Below, piece by piece: positions 32,826-42,326 of a DNA stretch of 45,637 nucleotides (the first letter of the stretch is position 1; each line of letters starts with the position of its first letter). Source of the stretch: Pseudoalteromonas sp. XI10 (GTDB lineage Bacteria > Pseudomonadota > Gammaproteobacteria > Enterobacterales > Alteromonadaceae); assembly GCF_001469895.1 (NCBI RefSeq), contig NZ_LOPY01000049.1, forward strand, positions 1-45,637, read 5' to 3'. The position numbers were made by a program, and so were the translations under genes. Under the pieces are notes generated by a model. It saw only the letters and a list, made by a program, of their open reading frames with translations. It had not been told where the DNA came from and did not search any database.

Positions 32826-33749
32826 TTACTCACAACCCGTTGTGAGAGGCTTGTTTGTCGTTACACTCGCTATATGCCACTGGCCGTCGATATAACTTAC
32901 TTTTGCAACATCGCTTACAGCAAAGTCGCCAGGGACATTTAAACGCGTTAAGTTGCTTGCTAACTGCTGCTGACAATATGGGCCGGTATCGCCATGCATT
33001 ACAAGTACAGGCTTATTGGTGTGCTTTGCGAAGTCGCTGATGGCATCTCGGTATATTTTAAATGCATCACAATTAGAACGTTGTGATTCACTGCAAGTGG
33101 GTTTACTGGTCGGGTGGTAAATATCAGCCTGAAAACCAAATACATAGGCCTTAGCATCTTGCTGAACAAGCGCTTGTTTTAACCAAGTTAAGTTGTACTT
33201 ATCACGCTTGTCGGCGGCATCTAGTGCTGCGTTTTTGTCACTTTTTAAAATTTGCGAGCGACCATTAAAAGTACCCGGTATATGCAAAGTGCGAAACTCA
33301 ATGCCATCAAACTGCCAGCGAGCATTTTCTAGCATTTCAGTTTGGGTTTCATAACCCTGAAGTTGCTGTGCTTTTTTTGTATAAGCATCATCGAACATCA
33401 AGCCTTTAACAAAGCTTAGCCGTTCAAGCTCATCAAAACGCACCGATAGCTTTTCTCGGTCGCAATCGGTCCATTCATTATCACCGGGGGTATAAATAAA
33501 AGGCTGCGGGGTCAACGACGTCAATAACGCTTTATTAGTTTGCAAAAGCTTATTCGTGCAAGCTAGCGCTCCTGATTTCATATCACCAAGATGCATTAAA
33601 AAGCCATGAGGTGTTGTTGCGATTGCCTTGGTAATTTTTCCGTCTTTGGCGAGATTGATTTCATCAATCGGGGTGTATGGCATATCGCCCATAACTAAAA
33701 AAGTATTTGTGGTCATTGCAAGTGCTAATGACATTGAACTAACAAACAT
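32826..33749 (-). CDS. exported calcineurin-like metallophosphoesterase superfamily protein
   Basis: This 307-aa protein has a hydrophobic start that may be a signal peptide (FVSSMSLALAMTTNTFLVMG region, uncertain). Motifs of the metallophosphoesterase fold appear in order: GDMPYTP near residue 21, HLGDMKSG (about 53-60), PGDNEWTDCD (about 88-97, in the position of GNHD/E), FGFQADIYHP (about 199-208) and MHGDTGPY (about 249-256, in the place of GHxH). The order and spacing fit the superfamily, although some ligands differ from the consensus. The substrate is unknown. It is divergent from a YcxB-like gene, and its 3' end abuts the intergenic repeat cluster. Confidence 0.7.
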   Translation of the reverse strand: MFVSSMSLALAMTTNTFLVMGDMPYTPIDEINLAKDGKITKAIATTPHGFLMHLGDMKSGALACTNKLLQTNKALLTSLTPQPFIYTPGDNEWTDCDREKLSVRFDELERLSFVKGLMFDDAYTKKAQQLQGYETQTEMLENARWQFDGIEFRTLHIPGTFNGRSQILKSDKNAALDAADKRDKYNLTWLKQALVQQDAKAYVFGFQADIYHPTSKPTCSESQRSNCDAFKIYRDAISDFAKHTNKPVLVMHGDTGPYCQQQLASNLTRLNVPGDFAVSDVAKVSYIDGQWHIASVTTNKPLTTGCE

Positions 33750-33873
33750 ACAACTTACACCTTTAAAATACGCATACCTTAAGCTCTCACAATGACAACT
33801 AAATGAAAACCAACTACGGAAGATTTTTTCTATCGATGTTAAACTGCTGTCAGCAAATAAAGTGAGCCCACAA

Positions 33874-34341
33874 ATGACTTTAAGTACAACTTACAAATTA
33901 GATAAACCGTATTATTACGAATGCTTTGATGAGTCTTTACCTTATTCATCTCAAGCTAAGCCTAAATACCCGCTGTTGGTATTGTTAATAACCTTAGGCT
34001 TATTGGCTTTTTATCAATTAGATAATCATTATTTAGGCAGCTTTATGATTATGCTTGCCGTGGTTGAGTGCTTATCGTTTTACTACAAGCGTCCATGGTG
34101 GGTCGCAAGACAAATGATGAGTCGTGCATCGGGTAGCGAAGTCACTGTCGTATTTGATGATGAAGGCGTTAAGGCCGAGAACCCGCATAAAAGCTACCAA
34201 TTAAGCTGGCAACAAATTAGTGAGATTATTGAAACTGAGCGAGGTTATATTTTAAAGGCTCAGCGCGGTATGCAATATATTTCTAAACAAGCGCTAAATG
34301 ATGAAATGACAGCAGAACTAAATAAAAGAGCCACTCAGTGA
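33874..34341 (+). CDS. YcxB-like domain membrane protein
   Basis: This 155-aa protein has two adjacent membrane helices (about 31-48, PLLVLLITLGLLAFYQL, and 54-70) followed by a cytoplasmic domain with TVVFDDEGVKAENPHKSYQLSW and ISEIIETERGYILK, the pattern of the YcxB-like family. I prefer ATG 33874, which has AAGTGAG 8 bp upstream; GTG 33862 in frame is an alternative. No function is established. The stop codon lies inside the terminator hairpin. Confidence 0.7.
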   Translation: MTLSTTYKLDKPYYYECFDESLPYSSQAKPKYPLLVLLITLGLLAFYQLDNHYLGSFMIMLAVVECLSFYYKRPWWVARQMMSRASGSEVTVVFDDEGVKAENPHKSYQLSWQQISEIIETERGYILKAQRGMQYISKQALNDEMTAELNKRATQ

Positions 34342-34355
34342 GTGGCTCTTAAAAA
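34326..34355. terminator. hairpin terminator between the YcxB-like gene and csrA
   Basis: AAGAGCCACTC-AGT-GAGTGGCTCTT, an 11-bp stem between convergent genes that can serve both; the T-tract is short. Confidence 0.65.
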
Positions 34356-34368
34356 TATCTGTCGCTGA

Positions 34369-34560
34369 TTAAACGTTGCCCGGATTTGGGTTAGATTTCT
34401 CTGCTTGAATTCGCATGTAGATTTCTTCACGATGTACTGATACATCTTTAGGTGCATTTACACCAATGCGAACTTGATTTCCTTTAACACCAAGAACAGT
34501 AACTGTTACTTCGTCACCGATCATAAGGGTTTCACCTACTCTACGAGTTAGTATTAGCAT
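34369..34560 (-). CDS. csrA: carbon storage regulator CsrA
   Basis: This 63-aa dimeric RNA-binding protein begins [16 protein letters not shown] and has the RNA-contact region [17 protein letters not shown] use ATG 34560, preceded by GGGAGCAAGAGA; the frame upstream adds seven non-family residues. CsrA binds GGA motifs in mRNA leaders and controls carbon flow, motility and biofilm. It follows lysC and alaS on the minus strand, a conserved order in gammaproteobacteria. Confidence 0.97.
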   Translation of the reverse strand: MLILTRRVGETLMIGDEVTVTVLGVKGNQVRIGVNAPKDVSVHREEIYMRIQAEKSNPNPGNV

Positions 34561-34653
34561 TCTCTTGCTCCCATGTTCCAAAAAATTAAAAGATTCCGCG
34601 TCAAAAACATTCTAATGAAATATAGACTTAAAAGTAAGTAAAAACTCTAGATC

Positions 34654-35871
34654 TTATTCATTTTCAGTTAAAAAAACTTTGTGTAGCGCACGTACAGCCA
34701 GTTCTAAATACTTTTCGTCAATTAAAACTGATATCTTTATTTCTGATGTCGATACAAGCATCACTTTGATGTTTTCATCGGCAAGGGCATTAAAAAATAA
34801 ACTTGCCACACCAGAGTGAGATTTCATCCCTACACCTACTGCAGACACCTTGGCAACATTGCTGATCCCTTTAATAGATTCTGCGCTGATACCATCTTGG
34901 TTACTGGTCAAAATTTCAAGCGCTTGCTCAAAATCATTCGTGTGCACAGTAAAAGCATAGTCTATTTTTTCAAAGTTATGATTAACTTGATTAATCATAT
35001 CTATTTCGATGCCGAATTCTGCAAAAAGTTTCAAAATTTTTGCAAGGTTTTCCGTTCCTTGGTGCACACCATTAACGTAAATCAGACTTTCGTCACGATT
35101 AAAGGCGATACCCGACACAATGTTTGCTTGCACATCCGGCTCCTCAAAACTGATCAAGGTCCCTTGATCCGGGTTAAAACTCGATAACACTCTGAGCGGT
35201 ATATTATATTTTCCTGCGGCTTCGACACTGCGAATATGTAGCACCTTAGCCCCAAGGCTGGCCATTTCGAGCATTTCTTCGAAGGTGACATGGCTCATAC
35301 GTCGCGCATTAGGTTCAATGCGCGGGTCGGTGGTATATACCCCATCAACATCGGTGTAAATTTGACATTCGTCGGCATTGATAGCACCTGCAATCTCAAC
35401 CGCAGAGGTATCAGTACCACCGCGACCAAGCGTAGTGATATTGCCTTCAATATCGCGGCCCTGAAAGCCCGCTATAATGGCAATCCGGTTATGTTCAAGT
35501 TCATGCTTAAGACGAGTCGCAGCAATCTCTTCAATGCGCGCTTTACCAAACATATTATCAGTGCGAATGTTAACCTGATCAGCAAGTAAGCTTACCGCTG
35601 AGTGACCACGTTTGATGATAGCCATTGCCAGCAGAGAAACTGACACTTGCTCACCGGTGGTTAGCAATACATCAAGCTCACGAGCACTAGGGCGAGAATC
35701 GATTTGTTTAGCGAGTTTAATTAGACGGTTAGTTTCTCCCGACATAGCCGAGAGCACCACCACAACTTGATGGCCTTGTTGCTTGGTTTTTACAACAAGG
35801 TCGGCGACGGCCTCAATTCGCTCTATTGAGCCAACTGAGGTGCCACCGAATTTTTGGACGATAAGTGCCAC
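34654..35871 (-). CDS. lysC: aspartate kinase with two ACT domains
   Basis: This 405-aa enzyme phosphorylates aspartate at the entry to lysine, threonine and methionine synthesis. It begins ALIVQKFGGTSVGS and contains TTLGRGGTDTSAV and DVDGVYTTDPR of the kinase domain. Two C-terminal ACT regulatory domains follow (about 265-400), so it is the monofunctional alpha-type. It lies 6 bp downstream of alaS and is probably cotranscribed. Confidence 0.93.
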   Translation of the reverse strand: MALIVQKFGGTSVGSIERIEAVADLVVKTKQQGHQVVVVLSAMSGETNRLIKLAKQIDSRPSARELDVLLTTGEQVSVSLLAMAIIKRGHSAVSLLADQVNIRTDNMFGKARIEEIAATRLKHELEHNRIAIIAGFQGRDIEGNITTLGRGGTDTSAVEIAGAINADECQIYTDVDGVYTTDPRIEPNARRMSHVTFEEMLEMASLGAKVLHIRSVEAAGKYNIPLRVLSSFNPDQGTLISFEEPDVQANIVSGIAFNRDESLIYVNGVHQGTENLAKILKLFAEFGIEIDMINQVNHNFEKIDYAFTVHTNDFEQALEILTSNQDGISAESIKGISNVAKVSAVGVGMKSHSGVASLFFNALADENIKVMLVSTSEIKISVLIDEKYLELAVRALHKVFLTENE

Positions 35872-35877
35872 TAGTAG

Positions 35878-38478
35878 TTAAGAACGCTCAGATAACCAAC
35901 CAGTTACACTTTCTAAGGCTGCAGCTAGATTCTCAGGCTGAGTACCACCTGCTTGCGCCATATCAGGACGACCACCGCCCTTACCGCCTACTTGTGCAGC
36001 CATGTGATTTACAAGCTCACCGGCTTTCACTTTACCTGTTAGGTCTTTAGTTACACCTGCAATTAGGCTTACTTTGTCGCCATTAGCTACGCCAAGGGCA
36101 ATAACACCTGAGCCAATCTTCGTTTTCAGGTCATCAACCATGCCGCGTAGTGCTTTAGACTCAGTACCTGCAACATCAGCAACCAGTAATTTAATACCGT
36201 TCACTTCAACAACAGAGTCAAGTAACGATGCACCAGCCGCACTTGCTAACTTGTCGTTAAGCTGTGCAATTTGCTTCTCAAGGCCTTTTGATTTCTCAAG
36301 TAACGCAGTTACTTTTTCAAGTACTGTGCTGCTATCACCTTTTACTAGTGCTGCAACATCGTTTAGTTGTTGCTCTTGCTCACTTACATAAGCAACCGCT
36401 TCAGCACCCGTTACCGCTTCAATACGGCGGATACCGGCTGCGATACCGCTTTCTGATACGATCTTAAATAAACCGATATCACCTGCACGCTTAACGTGAG
36501 TACCACCACATAGCTCGATTGAGTAGTCACCAATGGTTACTACGCGAACTTCGTCGTCGTATTTTTCACCGAATAATGCCATTGCACCTTTTGCTTTAGC
36601 ATCTTCGATAGCCATTAGCTCAGTTTCAAGCGCAAAGTTACGACGGATTTCATCGTTCACTGCGCGCTCGATTTGGCGTAATTCGTCTTTTGTTACCGCT
36701 TCAAAGTGAGAGAAGTCAAAACGTAAACGCTCAGGGTCAACAAGTGAACCTTTTTGATTTACGTGCTCACCTAAAATTTGACGTAACGTTTCATGTAAAA
36801 TGTGTGTTGCAGTGTGGTTTTTCTTGATGCTATCGCGACGTGCTGCATCAATTGTTGCCTCTGCTTTATCGTTTGTACCAATACGGCCTTGTACACGACC
36901 ATGATGTGCAAATGCATTACCAAGCTTCGTCGTGTTAGTCACTACAAACTCACCGCCAGCAACTTTTAACACACCTGTGTCACCAACCTGACCACCTGAT
37001 TCAGCATAAAACGGTGTGCGGTCTAAGATTGCGATACCTTCTTGACCATCTTCAAGTACAGAAACCGATTGACCTTCAGAGAAAAGTTCAACCACAGTAC
37101 CTGTGTAATGTTCTGCATCGTAACCTTTAAAGTCTGTGTGTTTTTCAGACTTAAGTTGTTGGTTGTAATCAGCACCAAACTTACCAGCTTGCTGTGCTTG
37201 CTTACGCTGAACAGCCATACACTCTTGGAAGCCGTGCTCATCAATCGTCATGAAACGCTCACGCGCCACGTCTGCCGTTAAGTCTGCTGGGAAACCGTAA
37301 GTATCGTAAAGTTTGAATACTAAGTCTCCTGGGATCACATCACCTTCGATGTCAGTTAGGCTTTCTTCTAAAATAGCCAGACCACGCTCAAGTGTTTTAC
37401 CAAACTGCTCTTCTTCGATACGCAGTACTTTTTCAATAATTTCTTGTTGCTTAGCAAGCTCTGGGTACGCTTGACCCATTTGCTCAATTAGTGCAGCAAC
37501 TAGCTTGTAGAAGAATGCACCTTTCGCACCTAGCTTGTTACCATGACGAACGGCGCGACGAATAATACGACGTAGTACATAACCACGGCCTTCGTTTGAT
37601 GGCATAACGCCGTCAGACACTAAGAACGCACACGAACGAATGTGGTCAGCCACAACGCGTAACGATTTATCATCTAAATCTTGTGCATTTGTTACTTTAG
37701 CCGCCGCAGCAATAAGTGCTTGGAATAAATCGATTTCGTAGTTTGAGTGCACGCCTTGTAAAATTGCAGAGATACGCTCAAGACCCATACCTGTATCAAC
37801 AGACTGCTTAGGAAGCGGCTCCATTGTACCGTCGGCATGGCGGTTATACTGCATAAATACTAGGTTCCAGATCTCGATGAAACGGTCACCGTCTTCTTCA
37901 GGTGAACCTGGAGGACCACCCCAAATTTCTTCACCGTGATCGTAAAAGATTTCAGAACATGGACCACAAGGACCTGTATCACCCATTGACCAGAAGTTAT
38001 CGCTGGTTGCAATGCGAATAATACGGTCTTCACTTAGACCCACTTCTTTATGCCAAATATTGAAGGCTTCTTCATCATCGTGATAAATGGTAACAAGTAG
38101 CTTTTCTTGCGGTAGTTTTACAACATCAGTTAAAAACTCCCAAGCAAACTTGATTGCGTCTTGCTTGAAGTAATCGCCAAAGCTGAAGTTACCTAACATT
38201 TCAAAAAATGTATGGTGACGTGCAGTGTAACCTACGTTTTCAAGATCGTTATGTTTACCACCGGCACGCACACAACGTTGTGAGCTGGTTGCACGTGAAT
38301 AAGGGCGGCTTTCCGCACCTAAAAATACATCTTTAAATTGCACCATACCGGCGTTATTGAATAATAACGTGGCATCATTACCCGGGATCAGCGAGCTTGA
38401 AGGAACAATCTGGTGTTGTTTAGAGGCAAAAAAGTCTAAGAACTGTTGCCTGATCTGTGCGGTAGTCATATGCTGCAT
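35878..38478 (-). CDS. alaS: alanyl-tRNA synthetase
   Basis: This 866-aa synthetase has the class II aminoacylation domain ([41 protein letters not shown] segment). It also has the editing domain with [12 protein letters not shown] and the zinc-type [15 protein letters not shown], and a C-terminal C-Ala domain ending [16 protein letters not shown]. All landmarks and the length are normal. It is flanked by recX (upstream) and lysC (downstream) on the same strand. Confidence 0.97.
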   Translation of the reverse strand: MQHMTTAQIRQQFLDFFASKQHQIVPSSSLIPGNDATLLFNNAGMVQFKDVFLGAESRPYSRATSSQRCVRAGGKHNDLENVGYTARHHTFFEMLGNFSFGDYFKQDAIKFAWEFLTDVVKLPQEKLLVTIYHDDEEAFNIWHKEVGLSEDRIIRIATSDNFWSMGDTGPCGPCSEIFYDHGEEIWGGPPGSPEEDGDRFIEIWNLVFMQYNRHADGTMEPLPKQSVDTGMGLERISAILQGVHSNYEIDLFQALIAAAAKVTNAQDLDDKSLRVVADHIRSCAFLVSDGVMPSNEGRGYVLRRIIRRAVRHGNKLGAKGAFFYKLVAALIEQMGQAYPELAKQQEIIEKVLRIEEEQFGKTLERGLAILEESLTDIEGDVIPGDLVFKLYDTYGFPADLTADVARERFMTIDEHGFQECMAVQRKQAQQAGKFGADYNQQLKSEKHTDFKGYDAEHYTGTVVELFSEGQSVSVLEDGQEGIAILDRTPFYAESGGQVGDTGVLKVAGGEFVVTNTTKLGNAFAHHGRVQGRIGTNDKAEATIDAARRDSIKKNHTATHILHETLRQILGEHVNQKGSLVDPERLRFDFSHFEAVTKDELRQIERAVNDEIRRNFALETELMAIEDAKAKGAMALFGEKYDDEVRVVTIGDYSIELCGGTHVKRAGDIGLFKIVSESGIAAGIRRIEAVTGAEAVAYVSEQEQQLNDVAALVKGDSSTVLEKVTALLEKSKGLEKQIAQLNDKLASAAGASLLDSVVEVNGIKLLVADVAGTESKALRGMVDDLKTKIGSGVIALGVANGDKVSLIAGVTKDLTGKVKAGELVNHMAAQVGGKGGGRPDMAQAGGTQPENLAAALESVTGWLSERS

Positions 38479-38495
38479 GTGAAAATCTCACCCGT

Positions 38496-38948
38496 TTATT
38501 GCTGTGCTTGCATTGCAAAATCAATTTGTTCGTAATTAAAGCCTCGATACATCAAGTAGCGTACACGTTTCGCTCTTTCTTTCTGGTCGAGTTCTTTACC
38601 TGAATTTGAAAACTTCTTTAAATATGCGTCCTTTGCGAGTTCGAACCAATCGACTTCGAACTCCTCGAGCGTTTTATCTAATAGTGCTCGGTCTATCCCT
38701 TTTGCCATTGCTTCGCTCTGAATGCGTTTTACACCATGATACTTAGCTAAATGGCGGCGTACAAACCCTTCGCAATAGCGCTGTTCGTTAATAAAGTTGT
38801 GTGATTCACACCAATCTAACAAGCGCTCTGTGAACTCGGGTGTCGCCTCTTTTTGCTGTAACTTTCGCGTTAGATCCCGACGCGAATAATCTTGTCGAGA
38901 CAATAACCAAAGTACGTAATTTTTTAACTTTTGTTCTTTATCATCCAT
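38496..38948 (-). CDS. recX: regulatory protein RecX
   Basis: This 150-aa RecA-modulating protein has three-helix repeats: LWLLSRQDYSRRDLTRKL, ESHNFINEQRYCEGFVRRH, and a C-terminal KRVRYLMYRGFNYEQIDFA. RecX normally inhibits RecA filaments and is usually encoded next to recA. Here the gene upstream is a membrane protein whose stop overlaps the recX start (TAATG), and no recA is in the window. alaS follows after 17 bp. Confidence 0.9.
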   Translation of the reverse strand: MDDKEQKLKNYVLWLLSRQDYSRRDLTRKLQQKEATPEFTERLLDWCESHNFINEQRYCEGFVRRHLAKYHGVKRIQSEAMAKGIDRALLDKTLEEFEVDWFELAKDAYLKKFSNSGKELDQKERAKRVRYLMYRGFNYEQIDFAMQAQQ

Positions 38949-39742
38949 TACGCGTCAAAGCGTCCTGATTGTGACGGCGCTTCGGGTGCTTTTGTTTGGT
39001 CATCACCTTTTGGCACAACCGGCATAAAAATAGCCTGAAAAGACACGAAGAAACTAATGTAACAAATTGGCATTAAAACCAATAGAGGAATAAACGATAA
39101 AGGAATACAGATCACCATTAAAACAGCGCAAATTAGGCCATAAACACCCAATGGCGCCATATTATGGTAAAACACCATAAATGAGGTTTTTAAAACCTGA
39201 AACATATTGCTTTGCTTTTGAAAATAAACCAAAGGCACAGCATAGGCAAAAGCGGTTAAATACACACAGATCGCCACTAAGAATACCGCAACTTGCCCCA
39301 TTGAAATGGTTGCCAATAAATCCGCAATATGAGATTGGTTTTGTGGATCGAAAGTCTGGCTCGAAATAACTGCATAGGCATCTGCAAAAATGAAATTAGA
39401 CAATAAGGCCAATAAAATACCTGCCGCCATTTGATACACGGCAACGCGCACTAAACCTATACGGTTTCCTTTATTACTAAACGGCTTAAAAATATCAGCC
39501 TGACTGATAGTCCCGCCTTGCTGCTTTGTTAACACAGCTTGATAAAGGCCCGCCATCAAAAATGGCGTCACAAACGCACCAACAACTTGCAGTAAAGGTA
39601 GTAGCAATGCCAAAAAGCTAATTATCACGATTAGCAGATGCATTAAAATAAAAGTCAAAGGTTGCAGCTTAAAGATTTCCCATCCAGCTTTAAACCATTT
39701 AACGCCCGCATCAGCTTTAAAAATACGTACTTCGATCGACAT
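38948..39742 (-). CDS. BPSS1780-like polytopic membrane protein
   Basis: This 264-aa inner-membrane protein has about six hydrophobic segments. It begins with the soluble lead VRIFKADAGVKWFKAGWEIFK, which is typical of BPSS1780-type/YciC-like membrane proteins. ITFAYAVPLVYF-like and FQAIFMPV segments follow in the second half. The tail is short and polar. Its function is unknown. It overlaps the recX start by one base, so translation is coupled, an unusual partner for recX. Confidence 0.75.
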   Translation of the reverse strand: MSIEVRIFKADAGVKWFKAGWEIFKLQPLTFILMHLLIVIISFLALLLPLLQVVGAFVTPFLMAGLYQAVLTKQQGGTISQADIFKPFSNKGNRIGLVRVAVYQMAAGILLALLSNFIFADAYAVISSQTFDPQNQSHIADLLATISMGQVAVFLVAICVYLTAFAYAVPLVYFQKQSNMFQVLKTSFMVFYHNMAPLGVYGLICAVLMVICIPLSFIPLLVLMPICYISFFVSFQAIFMPVVPKGDDQTKAPEAPSQSGRFDA

Positions 39743-39763
39743 AGTTTCTCATTCAATAACGAC

Positions 39764-39790
39764 AAAACGCACCGAGTATAACTGGGTGCG
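39764..39790 (-). terminator. terminator of ribA
   Basis: On the minus strand CGCACC-N11-GGTGCG is followed by TTTT, between ribA and the membrane protein gene. Confidence 0.6.
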
Positions 39791-39820
39791 CTACTTGTTT
39801 ATAGTCACCTGTAGTGAAAT

Positions 39821-40447
39821 TTACTCAGGCTTTTTAATTTTTTTAATATCAAGCATGTGCGAGCCATGTTTGATTTTCGTTTCGAGGTAAGCTCGGTTAC
39901 CTACTACACCCGCTTTAATGTGCGCATGAGTGCCAACCACTGAATCAACTTCAATACCTGCATCACGCAGTGCTTTAAGCTTATTTGGGTTATTAGTCAT
40001 TAACTTAACGTGCTTTTGATTGAGTGCTTCAAGCATTAATACCGCGTCTGAAAAATCACGTAAATCATCAGCAAAACCCAAGTGGTTATTCGCTTCGTAC
40101 GTATTCATACCTTGCGACTGTAATACGTAAGCATCAATTTTATTGTATAAACCAATGCCACGGCCCTCTTGGCGTAAATACAGTAAAATACCGCCTTGTT
40201 GGTGCATCATCTCGATACACTCATTTAATTGCTCACCACAATCACAACGTGACGAATGGAATACATCGCCCGTTAAACACTCTGAATGCATACGAATTAA
40301 AGGGATATCTTGCTCTGTGTCGGCTTGATTAAACACTAAAGCAACATGTTCTTGGCCATCATTTAAGCCACTGAAAGATACGATTTCTGCAGGGATATCA
40401 CTGTTTTTGCCAACATTCAGCTGGACTCTTGCTCTTACTTGCGCCAC
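39821..40447 (-). CDS. ribA: GTP cyclohydrolase II
   Basis: This 208-aa enzyme opens GTP to the pyrimidine precursor of riboflavin. It has the zinc ligands in [16 protein letters not shown], the catalytic [13 protein letters not shown], and LMTNNPNKL. It is a stand-alone RibA without the RibB domain. No FMN riboswitch is visible upstream. Transcription ends at the hairpin 39764-39790. Confidence 0.96.
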   Translation of the reverse strand: MAQVRARVQLNVGKNSDIPAEIVSFSGLNDGQEHVALVFNQADTEQDIPLIRMHSECLTGDVFHSSRCDCGEQLNECIEMMHQQGGILLYLRQEGRGIGLYNKIDAYVLQSQGMNTYEANNHLGFADDLRDFSDAVLMLEALNQKHVKLMTNNPNKLKALRDAGIEVDSVVGTHAHIKAGVVGNRAYLETKIKHGSHMLDIKKIKKPE

Positions 40448-40842
40448 GACAAATCCAAATTAAAAAATAAATGCGATACTGCAAATGTGATTACAACAGC
40501 TTGAAGGTTGTAAGGATGCAACATACGACGAGTGATAACTAATATTGAGGCAGTTACCAGCAATTCAAGTATTATACACTCAAACCACCCCAAGATACGA
40601 GCTTTGCGCCTCGCTTTAGTGACGCTAACAAAACACCTTAAAAGCTCTGCTTTTTAGAGCTAAACCTTTGAAATACAATAAATTACTAAACAAACCTTTG
40701 TAGATATTCGAAAAAATAGATTAGTTTAATCTCAATAAACCGCTAAGCCTTTAACAACCACCTATCAAAATAATAAAAATAACAGTGTAATGATGAGCTT
40801 CAGCGCTGATTAATAACGTACTTAAAGCGCTAAATAAAACAA
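40448..40842. other. 395-bp intergenic region between ribA and the LysR gene
   Basis: No gene was found. A weak minus-strand hairpin (AGCTCT..AGAGCT, 40643-40661, followed by TTTAAGG) could end the LysR transcript. The ribA promoter should lie nearer 40450-40560. Confidence 0.45.
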
Positions 40843-41772
40843 TTATGAGGAATAACCAAAAAGTGATGCTTGAAGCTTAAACTGCTCTGCTAACTCATCA
40901 ATTATAACCCTTTGACTAAGCTTTAAATATCTTGAGCGTGGCCAAACAACATTGATTGGCATAACCGCACCTGAAAAGGTATCTAAAACACTAGTTAGTC
41001 TATTACTATCTAGCTGCTCTTGAATAAGCCATGTAGGTAATTGTGCAACACCTAAACCATTAAGTGCGGCATTAAGCATCGCATCTCCATCACTGAGCAT
41101 ATATCTGGCATTGATTAACTGGTTAAATGACTGCTTTTTACTATCTTTGAATAACCATGTTGGCTGCGAAGATCGCTTACTGCCAATAATACAATCATGA
41201 GTGAGCAAATCCGCAGGAGTGTCTGGCACACCATGTTGGTCAAAATAATCTTGACTACCACACACTGTTAGTTTTTGATAACCCAACAATTTTGCTACCA
41301 GATCGGCATCATCTTCTAATGTGCCGATACGTACCACCAAATCAACATTTTCATTTATTAAATTGATACGACTTTCACTAAAGTGAACCGCAAGCTCTAG
41401 TTTAGGATACTTGTTTGCTAATTTAGAAAGAATTGGCATTACATACTTACGGCCGAATGCCGCAGGTAAGTGAAGCTTTACTTGCCCCGAAACATTATGG
41501 CTACCGGCAGTGACAGCTTGCTCTAGGCTATCTATTTCAGCCAGTATTTTTACCCAGCCTTCAAAATAATGCTGCCCTTCTGGGGTTGCCATAATTTTAC
41601 GAGTTGTTCGATGCAGTAGCTTTGTACCTAACTTACTTTCAAGCCTAGTAACAGTTTTGCCAACAGCGGAGCCTGTTAAACCTAACCGATTACCAGCTGC
41701 TGTGAATGTACCCATGCGTAGTGTTTCAACAAACTCTCGAATACCAAAGAAAGGGCTATCTTCTGGTTTCAT
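40843..41772 (-). CDS. LysR-family transcriptional regulator
   Basis: This 309-aa regulator has an N-terminal winged helix (REFVETLRMGTFTAAGNRLGLTGSAVGKTVTRLE, about 11-44), a linker helix and a LysR substrate-binding domain (about 95-300, GQVKLHLPAAFGRKYVMP onward). It resembles the large DsdC/AaeR-like group that regulates adjacent metabolic genes. It is divergent from the NTF2-like/oxidoreductase operon at 41870-44218, which is its probable target; the 97-bp gap has a TTATC-N12-GATAA dyad. Confidence 0.92.
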   Translation of the reverse strand: MKPEDSPFFGIREFVETLRMGTFTAAGNRLGLTGSAVGKTVTRLESKLGTKLLHRTTRKIMATPEGQHYFEGWVKILAEIDSLEQAVTAGSHNVSGQVKLHLPAAFGRKYVMPILSKLANKYPKLELAVHFSESRINLINENVDLVVRIGTLEDDADLVAKLLGYQKLTVCGSQDYFDQHGVPDTPADLLTHDCIIGSKRSSQPTWLFKDSKKQSFNQLINARYMLSDGDAMLNAALNGLGVAQLPTWLIQEQLDSNRLTSVLDTFSGAVMPINVVWPRSRYLKLSQRVIIDELAEQFKLQASLFGYSS

Positions 41773-41812
41773 TATGGAATCTCAGGACAGAATAAATGGA
41801 ATATTAGCTAGG

Positions 41813-41834
41813 TTATCATTTAAAAAGAAGATAA
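41813..41834. promoter_or_regulatory. dyad in the LysR/operon divergent promoter region
   Basis: TTATC and GATAA form an inverted repeat separated by 12 bp, in the position expected for a LysR-type operator. No effector or footprint is known. Confidence 0.35.
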
Positions 41835-41869
41835 TAAAATAGTGTTCACTTATTCAGCAATAGAGAAAT

Positions 41870-42325
41870 ATGATGAGCGAACGCAAACTTCTCGATTTAC
41901 TCGAAAAAGAAGAGATCCGAACTCTTCGCTTAAACTACAGTCAGCTTTTAGACCTTGGTCAAATTCATAAAATGGAAGAAGTATTTACTAGCGACGCACG
42001 AGTCGAAGTAACAGTGGGTGAAATGAATGGAATTGAACAGATAAAGCAAGGATTAAAAAATGCTTATGATGAATTCGATACCCGCAATAGAAAGCACTTC
42101 CCTTTTGTTCATGCAGTGATGAACCATCAAATAGTGCTAACAGATAAAACGACAGCACAGGGTGAGTGCTATCTAATTGACTTTGTTACAAGTAGAGAGC
42201 AAAGCGAATCTCCGCTTTTATTAGTGGGCCGATACTTAGACCGCTATGAAAAAGTCGACGGTCAATGGCGCATTAGCCACTCTAAACTTGATGTTGTCTG
42301 GCCAGCGAATACGGGAGATCAGTAA
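41870..42325 (+). CDS. SnoaL/NTF2-like protein
   Basis: This 151-aa protein folds as one NTF2-like (SnoaL) cone. It begins with helix LLEKEEIRTLRLNYSQLLDLG, then MEEVFTSDARVEV, GMNGIEQIKQGL-like MNGIEQIKQGL, and a C-terminal LVGRYLDRYEKVDGQWRISHSKLDVVWP. Members of this family include polyketide cyclases, dehydratases and hydroxylase partners; the residues seen do not fix the reaction. It starts at ATG 41870 (or 41873). It is the first gene of a three-gene operon with a luciferase-like oxidoreductase. Confidence 0.8.
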   Translation: MMSERKLLDLLEKEEIRTLRLNYSQLLDLGQIHKMEEVFTSDARVEVTVGEMNGIEQIKQGLKNAYDEFDTRNRKHFPFVHAVMNHQIVLTDKTTAQGECYLIDFVTSREQSESPLLLVGRYLDRYEKVDGQWRISHSKLDVVWPANTGDQ

Positions 42326-42326
42326 C

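Noticed and set aside
40448..40620. FMN riboswitch upstream of ribA
   Set aside because: The conserved RFN-element segments are not seen on the minus strand, and in this group the riboswitch normally belongs to ribB.
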